Positions 7,501-10,852 of a stretch of DNA of 10,852 nt are shown here, in pieces. The first letter of the stretch is position 1; each line of letters begins with the position of its first letter. The position numbers and the translations under genes are program-made. Location: NCBI GenBank assembly GCA_023231445.1, contig JALNVF010000109.1, positions 1 through 10,852 of the forward strand. The letters are read 5' to 3'. The DNA is from Treponema sp. (GTDB taxonomy: Bacteria; Spirochaetota; Spirochaetia; Treponematales; Treponemataceae). The notes below the pieces were generated by a model. The model had not been told where the DNA came from. It saw only the letters and a list, made by a program, of their open reading frames with translations, and made no database searches.

Positions 7501-7920
7501 AAAGAATATTTTGCGAACGACGGTACGCAGGCTCATTATTACCAGGATACGTCGAGCTTAAGCGGCGGACAGAAGGCAAAACTCACGTACACGATACTCG
7601 GTTCTGCAATTGCGTATCAGTTCAACATAGAATCCGACGGGCAGCGTGCGTCATCGTTCCGTTTCATCATGGTTGACGAAGCGTTCAGCAAAAGCGATGC
7701 GGACAATTCCGACTACGCGATGAAACTGTTCGACCAGCTGAATCTGCAGGTGATGGTGATAACGCCGCTCGACAAAATCAATATCGTGGAAAATTATATT
7801 TCGTCCGTGCATATAACGGAGAACGGCGGTTCGAACGATTCGCGCCTGCTGCACATGACGATCGACGATTACCGGCGGCAGCAGCGGAAGATGAATCAGA
7901 CAGAGGAAGCGGCCCGGTGA
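4498..7920 (+). CDS. jetC: Wadjet SMC-like ATPase JetC
   Basis: JetC is the MukB/SMC-type ATPase motor that with JetA and JetB recognises and reels in DNA. From the GTG at 4498 the protein has 1140 residues. An N-terminal head has Walker A GSNGSGKT (residues 42-49). A long coiled coil spans about 265-455. A globular hinge spans about 460-630 and includes FAGELLCVSPDESKWNYAV and LTDWLTQYVYDRYNYVCTDD. A second coiled coil reaches roughly residue 930. The C-terminal head has signature motif LSGGQ (1021-1025) and Walker B FIMVDEAFSKSD with Asp1060/Glu1061, followed by VMVITPLDK. All ATPase motifs are intact, so it should be active. An upstream in-frame ATG at 4483 would add five residues but lacks a ribosome binding site. 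The stop overlaps the jetD GTG by 4 bp. Long antisense open frames here are shadows of this gene. Confidence 0.92.
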   Translation: MSNGLFASDGYRLDVFQLYNWGIFNNAVYTIDCRRESSLLTGSNGSGKTTIVDALLSLLVPYSMRAYNQSSGTDRRRDRTEETYVLGAYGNIQDEQSSSARRQMLRNRDTLSVLSGCFVNEDAQSTVSLLQVRYFSGDTLQHVYALTKQHVTLDDINACLASHGLSIDRAGKWKKVVSESFGTMFFGDSFKNYSAEFSKLFGFRSDKALRLLSQTVGLKVLGDLTDFIRTNMLEETDTPVRFEKLQANYTKLMQSYNEIQKTKKQLELLEPIIDLGEKWKHEQDEKKRQQELADALPAWASYSAIELLTKQKKEFAEKQLAEKEHETVEIRKRDGIQKEIDSLKAALAQNETARRIQEIENRVEQLSVEKDRIQGERDNFNKKLTAVGMVLPRTEAEFSRNRRLIDGLQAKETAGKEQLNEKLFTARTELADRTQTMETIRQELASLGKRSSNIPVGNIAVRDFLCRGIHCAESELPFAGELLCVSPDESKWNYAVEKLLHNFALDILVPEHLYTKVTSFVKENNMRGRVVYLRTSAAFSLSSKDALQPDKSTVPGKMLVKQGHPLTDWLTQYVYDRYNYVCTDDTKEISSAERALTSTGLIKNGIRHEKDDSRKNAGSFEQVLGWDNTEKRRKLSSELDDLTRLADGIQKTMSTLSDGLAGSEERIRTLENIAEVTSWDSIDTESRAKQIDSFRDEMKALESKATDIQDLRTQLERKTAQYDESDVVIRKIAAELGVIENKLHEIESALRENESVRQTFCGDESMRKKAEEQIDLLHTAYERLSRPQSIPELDADKEKMREDITSHANGCSQRMKGYELNISQKMGAVKNPSADLRKVYGDWSAEFTDLGQSTESLDDYAAFYNRLKKDDLPRYSAQFREYLHDTMSEDIVDFKVFIEHETQEIKNAVGNLNSSLKEITYSRNPDTYLQLELADTTDGRVRNFKTMLRSAVPDALYVQQHDEDKEEQLFLQIKLLIDTLQDNENDRRFVLDVRNWFTFAAKEYFANDGTQAHYYQDTSSLSGGQKAKLTYTILGSAIAYQFNIESDGQRASSFRFIMVDEAFSKSDADNSDYAMKLFDQLNLQVMVITPLDKINIVENYISSVHITENGGSNDSRLLHMTIDDYRRQQRKMNQTEEAAR

Positions 7921-9125
7921 TTACCGTTGCAGGAATAAAAGAAAAGGCGGAAAATCAGTACCGTGTGTATCTGAAGCAGGCAGCCGCTCAGGTTACCAGT
8001 CCTGAGGACGCTGCCGGACAACCGTTTTTTCCGCTCGTCATCCGCTGCAATACCGGAAGTGCAGCCGACAACATTACAACGCGCGCTGCAGAATTGGCAC
8101 CGATTTACGACAACAGTAAAAATAAGACGGGAAGCGGGTACACGCTTGAACTCGTGGCACAGAACACCCGTCATAATGCGGCACAGACAGTCATCAAACG
8201 TATTTATTTCGAGAGCGAAAAAGAATACCTTTTATTCATCGGAAAGACTGCGGAAGTTAAGCGGATGCGCGATGTGCTTGCCGTACTGAAGGAAGCGCTT
8301 TCCCCGTACTTTGAATCCAGGGAGCCGGCCTTTTTCAGCCGGTGGGCGGAAAATCATCTTTCCGAACTGACGGTGAAGCATGAAACCTCTTTCTGGGAGC
8401 ATATCTGCCTCTGCGTACACTGGCTGCACGACAATCCGCAGAGTAATCTGTATATCCGGGAAATACCGCTGCCCGTCCACACGAAGTTCATCGAAAACAA
8501 CAGGGCGCTTATTCACAGTCTGCTTTCCTCTTCGACGGGACTGTCTTTTGAAGAGGAACACGGATTAAGAAGTTCACCGGTACTCGTTCGGTTCAGGATG
8601 CTGTCGAAAGAGCAGCGGATACGCGTCGGTGACCTGTCCGTTTCAGAACTTTGTCTGCCGCTTGCAGATTTTGTGCACCTTCCCGATACGGGGTTTCTTG
8701 CGGCGGTAAAAAAAATACTGATTGTTGAAAACGAACTGGTCTATCTTACGTTTCCGCACGTTGAAAACGCGCTCTGCATCTGGGGGCACGGTTATACGGT
8801 CACGCAGCTTGCGTCATGTATGTGGCTTGCCGGGTACGGGCTGTACTATTTCGGCGATCTTGACGAACACGGATTCGACATTCTTTCAAAGTTCCGCGCC
8901 CTGTTTCCTGCAGTAAAGTCGTTCTGCATGGATGACGAAACGCTTAACCTGTACGGTGAGTTCAGAGTAAAGGGAAAAGAACTCGCCGGTAATTCTGTGC
9001 CTGAACAGCTTACGGAAGCGGAACATGCTGTTTTTATGAAACTTCGTTCCGATCCGGAACGGAACAGGCTTGAGCAGGAACGCATTTCGCTTGCGTATAT
9101 AGAGCAGGCGCTTGCCGCAGGGTAA
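7917..9125 (+). CDS. jetD: Wadjet nuclease subunit JetD (DUF3322 + DUF2220, TOPRIM-like)
   Basis: JetD is the effector, a topoisomerase VI/Spo11-like TOPRIM nuclease that cuts small closed-circular DNA after the JetABC motor has engaged it. The 402-residue protein has an N-terminal DUF3322-like part with FFSRWAENHLSELTVKHETS, IREIPLPVHTKFIENN and LVRFRML. The DUF2220 TOPRIM core follows: Glu271 in LIVENELVYLTFP, then YYFGDLDEHGFDILSKFR, whose Asp314 and Asp316 are the likely metal ligands. It ends with the family's RLEQERIS segment. All expected acidic residues are present, so catalysis should be possible. The GTG start overlaps the jetC TGA (GTGA) and GAGGAAG at 7902-7908 serves as ribosome binding site. 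It is last in the operon. The 54 bp to the convergent nuclease gene show no clear hairpin terminator. Confidence 0.9.
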   Translation: MITVAGIKEKAENQYRVYLKQAAAQVTSPEDAAGQPFFPLVIRCNTGSAADNITTRAAELAPIYDNSKNKTGSGYTLELVAQNTRHNAAQTVIKRIYFESEKEYLLFIGKTAEVKRMRDVLAVLKEALSPYFESREPAFFSRWAENHLSELTVKHETSFWEHICLCVHWLHDNPQSNLYIREIPLPVHTKFIENNRALIHSLLSSSTGLSFEEEHGLRSSPVLVRFRMLSKEQRIRVGDLSVSELCLPLADFVHLPDTGFLAAVKKILIVENELVYLTFPHVENALCIWGHGYTVTQLASCMWLAGYGLYYFGDLDEHGFDILSKFRALFPAVKSFCMDDETLNLYGEFRVKGKELAGNSVPEQLTEAEHAVFMKLRSDPERNRLEQERISLAYIEQALAAG

Positions 9126-9179
9126 AGGAAGAGGGAATGTTACCGGCGGCAGACATGTAAATGCATCGTTTCTTTGTGT

Positions 9180-10163
9180 TTATAGTTGTGTGATCTCTTC
9201 TTTCGAAAGGCCTGTACACTGCGCTATGGTTGCTGCCGGAATATCTACTTTTTTCATATTGCGTGCATCTTCCCGTTTTGCCTGCATTGCTCCTTCCTGA
9301 CGGCCTTCTTCCCTGCCTTTCCGAAGACCTTTTTCATGTCCTTCTCTGATTGCTTTTTCTGCCAGATGTTTCTGATGTATCTGTGCAAGCATATAATCCG
9401 TTTCATATCGGTGCCGTGTTTCCTGCATCGCCCATTCCTTCATGTCTTTGCTCATTTTGTTCAGTACTGTTTTTGCCATACGTACCCCCTCCTTACGGCT
9501 GTAAATTTCGTGGAGTATATCCTGATATTCCGGTACTCCTTCATACTTTAAAAAGATACCACAGATTTCTGCATCAGACAACTCTTCTACTGGCAGCGTC
9601 AGAATCGTTTTAAGTTTTACAAGTTCAAAAAAATGCAGATGAAAACCTCCGTCGTACAGATTCCCGTACTGGTCATACTGTCTGATGTGATGATAGTATC
9701 GTTCGTCATTGAACTCTTTGTAGTCAAGGAACGATATTTGATGGCAGTCTGCTATTCCGCCTGCAGATTCTCCCGATTCAATCTGGCCGGCCATGAGCCG
9801 GGCATTATAATAGTTCATTCGTTTCCGTGGTTTATCAACATCTCCTGTATTTTTTTTCTGCATCTCAATATCTGCAAGCTGTCCGTTGCAGAACCTGCAT
9901 TTTATATCCATACGGATGACTTTCTGGGAGAGCATGTCTGATGTTGTTTCACTGTTCATGACTTCCGCGTTTTCGACTTTCTGTCCGGTTGCAGCTCCGA
10001 TCAGATAGCAGAGAGCGCCTTTTGACTCCGGCGTATTTTTACTGAACAGCGATTTAAATACGGCATCGCAGCGGATATTAAGTTCTTTTCCCTGAGCAAT
10101 GTTCCGGCTTATGTGCTGATTGAATTTGCTGCTGTATGAGAGAGTATGTATTTGTGCTTCCAT
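9180..10163 (-). CDS. Rpn-type PD-(D/E)XK nuclease / 'transposase' family protein
   Basis: This 327-residue protein resembles the PDDEXK_2/Rpn group (recombination-promoting nucleases, often annotated as transposases). It shows the N-terminal DAVFKSLFSK block with Asp33, the core MDIKC with Asp86, and DIEMQ with Glu100-x-Gln102, the usual D...ExQ arrangement. YYNARLMAGQ follows, then FHFFELVKL-like and EYQDILHEIYSRKE helices. A Gly/Glu/Lys-rich tail (EGHEKGLRKGREEGRQEG, about 274-291) and a small C-terminal IAQCTGLSKEEI motif are typical of these proteins. The ATG at 10163 is chosen because AGAGG lies 5 nt upstream; a longer TTG start at 10199 would add 12 residues without such a site. It looks more AT-rich than the jet genes by eye. 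It converges on jetD and diverges from the alcohol dehydrogenase. It could be a mobile or domesticated element, or an accessory nuclease of the island. Function in vivo is unknown. Confidence 0.8.
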   Translation of the reverse strand: MEAQIHTLSYSSKFNQHISRNIAQGKELNIRCDAVFKSLFSKNTPESKGALCYLIGAATGQKVENAEVMNSETTSDMLSQKVIRMDIKCRFCNGQLADIEMQKKNTGDVDKPRKRMNYYNARLMAGQIESGESAGGIADCHQISFLDYKEFNDERYYHHIRQYDQYGNLYDGGFHLHFFELVKLKTILTLPVEELSDAEICGIFLKYEGVPEYQDILHEIYSRKEGVRMAKTVLNKMSKDMKEWAMQETRHRYETDYMLAQIHQKHLAEKAIREGHEKGLRKGREEGRQEGAMQAKREDARNMKKVDIPAATIAQCTGLSKEEITQL

Positions 10164-10168
10164 GAATA

Positions 10169-10173
10169 CCTCT
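10169..10173 (-). promoter_or_regulatory. Ribosome binding site fixing the Rpn-family gene start
   Basis: On the minus strand AGAGG lies 5 nt before the ATG at 10163. It abuts a TATAGT hexamer (complement of 10174-10179) that would be too close to serve as the -10 box for this start if the site must be transcribed, so the real promoter may lie farther upstream. Confidence 0.5.
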
Positions 10174-10208
10174 ACTATACTATTGCCGTTAAAGTGCAAA
10201 ATGCAGCA

Positions 10209-10237
10209 TTGTTTTTTCGGCTGACCAGCCGTATTAT
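10209..10237 (+). promoter_or_regulatory. Putative alcohol dehydrogenase promoter with a dyad in its spacer
   Basis: TTGTTT (10209-10214) and TATTAT (10232-10237) are 17 bp apart. The spacer contains a perfect dyad, CGGCT (10218-10222) and AGCCG (10227-10231) around GACC, so it sits between the -35 and -10 boxes where a regulator could act. The dyad is not followed by a T run on the plus strand, which argues against a terminator there. The predicted start falls on the ATG at 10244, again suggesting a leaderless mRNA. Confidence 0.45.
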
Positions 10238-10243
10238 TACTGT

Positions 10244-10852
10244 ATGGATAATTTTACATTTTATGCACCGACGTATTTTGCGTTCGGAAAAGATACGGAA
10301 ACTCAGGCGGGCCGGCTGGTAAAACGGTTCGGCGGGAAAAAAGTACTCATTCATTACGGCGGCGGTTCAGTTATCCGTTCAGGGCTACTTGACCGCGTAA
10401 AAGAATCGCTTTCCGGCGAGGGGATTGCGTTTGAGGAACTTGGCGGAGTAAAGCCGAACCCCCGCAGCGGCCTTGTGTATGAAGGAATTGAACTGTGCCG
10501 CAGGGAAAGTATTGATTTTATTCTGGCGGCCGGCGGCGGCAGTGTCATTGATTCCGCAAAAGCGATTGCTGCAGGAACCGTGTACGACGGCGACTTCTGG
10601 GATTTTTATGAAGGAAAACCGGTGACAGAGGCGCTGCCTGTCGGAACCATACTCACCATTGCTGCAGCAGGGAGCGAGGGGTCACCCGATTCCGTTATTA
10701 CAAAAGAAGACGGCATGATTAAGCGCGGAGCGTCCGGCGACGCATACCGGCCGAAATTTTCAATTCTGAATCCGGCTCTTACGCAGACGCTGCCGCCATA
10801 CCAGACGGCATGCGGTATTACCGATATTATTGCCCACTTGTACGAACGGTAC
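10244..10852 (+). CDS. Iron-containing alcohol dehydrogenase, YqhD/BdhA-like (5' part, runs off window)
   Basis: The first 203 residues of an NAD(P)H-dependent, metal-containing (type III) alcohol/aldehyde reductase are present; the family is usually about 390 residues, so roughly half lies beyond the edge. It starts with the classic FTFYAPTYFAFGKDTE. HYGGGS (37-42) and AAGGGSVIDSAKAIA (96-110) are the dinucleotide-binding loops. GSEGSPDSVIT replaces the commoner GSEMS- type loop, and ILNPALTQTLPPYQTACGIT leads to DIIAHLYERY. Asp194 and His198 occupy the same positions as two metal ligands of E. coli YqhD; the other two His ligands lie outside the window. No Shine-Dalgarno is seen before the ATG, but a promoter lies just upstream. 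It would reduce aldehydes or oxidise alcohols in the cytoplasm; the substrate cannot be told. The remnant at 1849-2022 belongs to the same family. Confidence 0.9.
   Translation, partial: MDNFTFYAPTYFAFGKDTETQAGRLVKRFGGKKVLIHYGGGSVIRSGLLDRVKESLSGEGIAFEELGGVKPNPRSGLVYEGIELCRRESIDFILAAGGGSVIDSAKAIAAGTVYDGDFWDFYEGKPVTEALPVGTILTIAAAGSEGSPDSVITKEDGMIKRGASGDAYRPKFSILNPALTQTLPPYQTACGITDIIAHLYERY

Noticed and set aside
5149..7536. Very long minus-strand open frame (795 codons) antisense to jetC
   Set aside because: It lies wholly inside the well-supported jetC coding sequence, is rich in Arg/Phe/Leu as expected for a mirror frame, and shows no recognisable domain.
10164..10199. Longer Rpn-family start at TTG 10199
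   Set aside because: The ATG at 10163 has AGAGG 5 nt upstream, while the TTG has no comparable site.
10218..10231. CGGCT/AGCCG hairpin as a transcription terminator
   Set aside because: On the plus strand the T run precedes rather than follows the stem. On the minus strand the stem would be followed by A residues. Its position inside a promoter spacer fits an operator better.

Overview
The window looks like bacterial chromosomal DNA of roughly balanced base composition. A spirochete, possibly a Treponema-like species, is my tentative guess. It rests on the overall feel of the codons and on the Rpn/PD-(D/E)XK 'transposase'-type protein with its long charged tail; nothing here proves it. There are no rRNA, tRNA or CRISPR features.

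Layout. At the left end an exported alpha/beta hydrolase with a cysteine nucleophile (131-790, minus) is divergent from an AraC-family regulator (889-1812, plus). Directly behind the regulator lies a degraded C-terminal piece of an iron-containing alcohol dehydrogenase (about 1849-2022). Next comes a striking noncoding repeat array (about 2029-2192), built from 22-23 bp units in two facing arms. A compact four-gene operon follows (2293-9125, plus), whose genes all overlap by 4-8 bp: jetA, jetB, jetC, jetD. This is a complete Wadjet (SMC-type, MukBEF/MksBEFG-related) plasmid-defence system. Convergent to it is an Rpn-type PD-(D/E)XK nuclease/transposase-family gene (9180-10163, minus). The right end holds the start of an intact-looking iron-containing (YqhD/BdhA-like) alcohol dehydrogenase (10244 to the window edge, plus).

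How the parts may work together. JetA (kleisin), JetB (KITE subunit) and JetC (SMC-like ATPase with hinge) form the DNA-translocating motor. JetD (DUF3322 + TOPRIM-like DUF2220) is the nuclease that cuts small circular DNA. The jet operon appears to start from a promoter whose predicted transcription start falls on the jetA ATG, so the mRNA may be leaderless; the alcohol dehydrogenase promoter has the same geometry.

The Wadjet/Rpn block is bracketed by alcohol dehydrogenase sequence: a remnant on the left and a live-looking gene on the right. The repeat array sits at the left junction. This suggests an island that was inserted or rearranged next to an AraC regulator/alcohol dehydrogenase locus. 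The most unusual material is the 23-bp-period mirrored repeat array and the alcohol dehydrogenase remnant.
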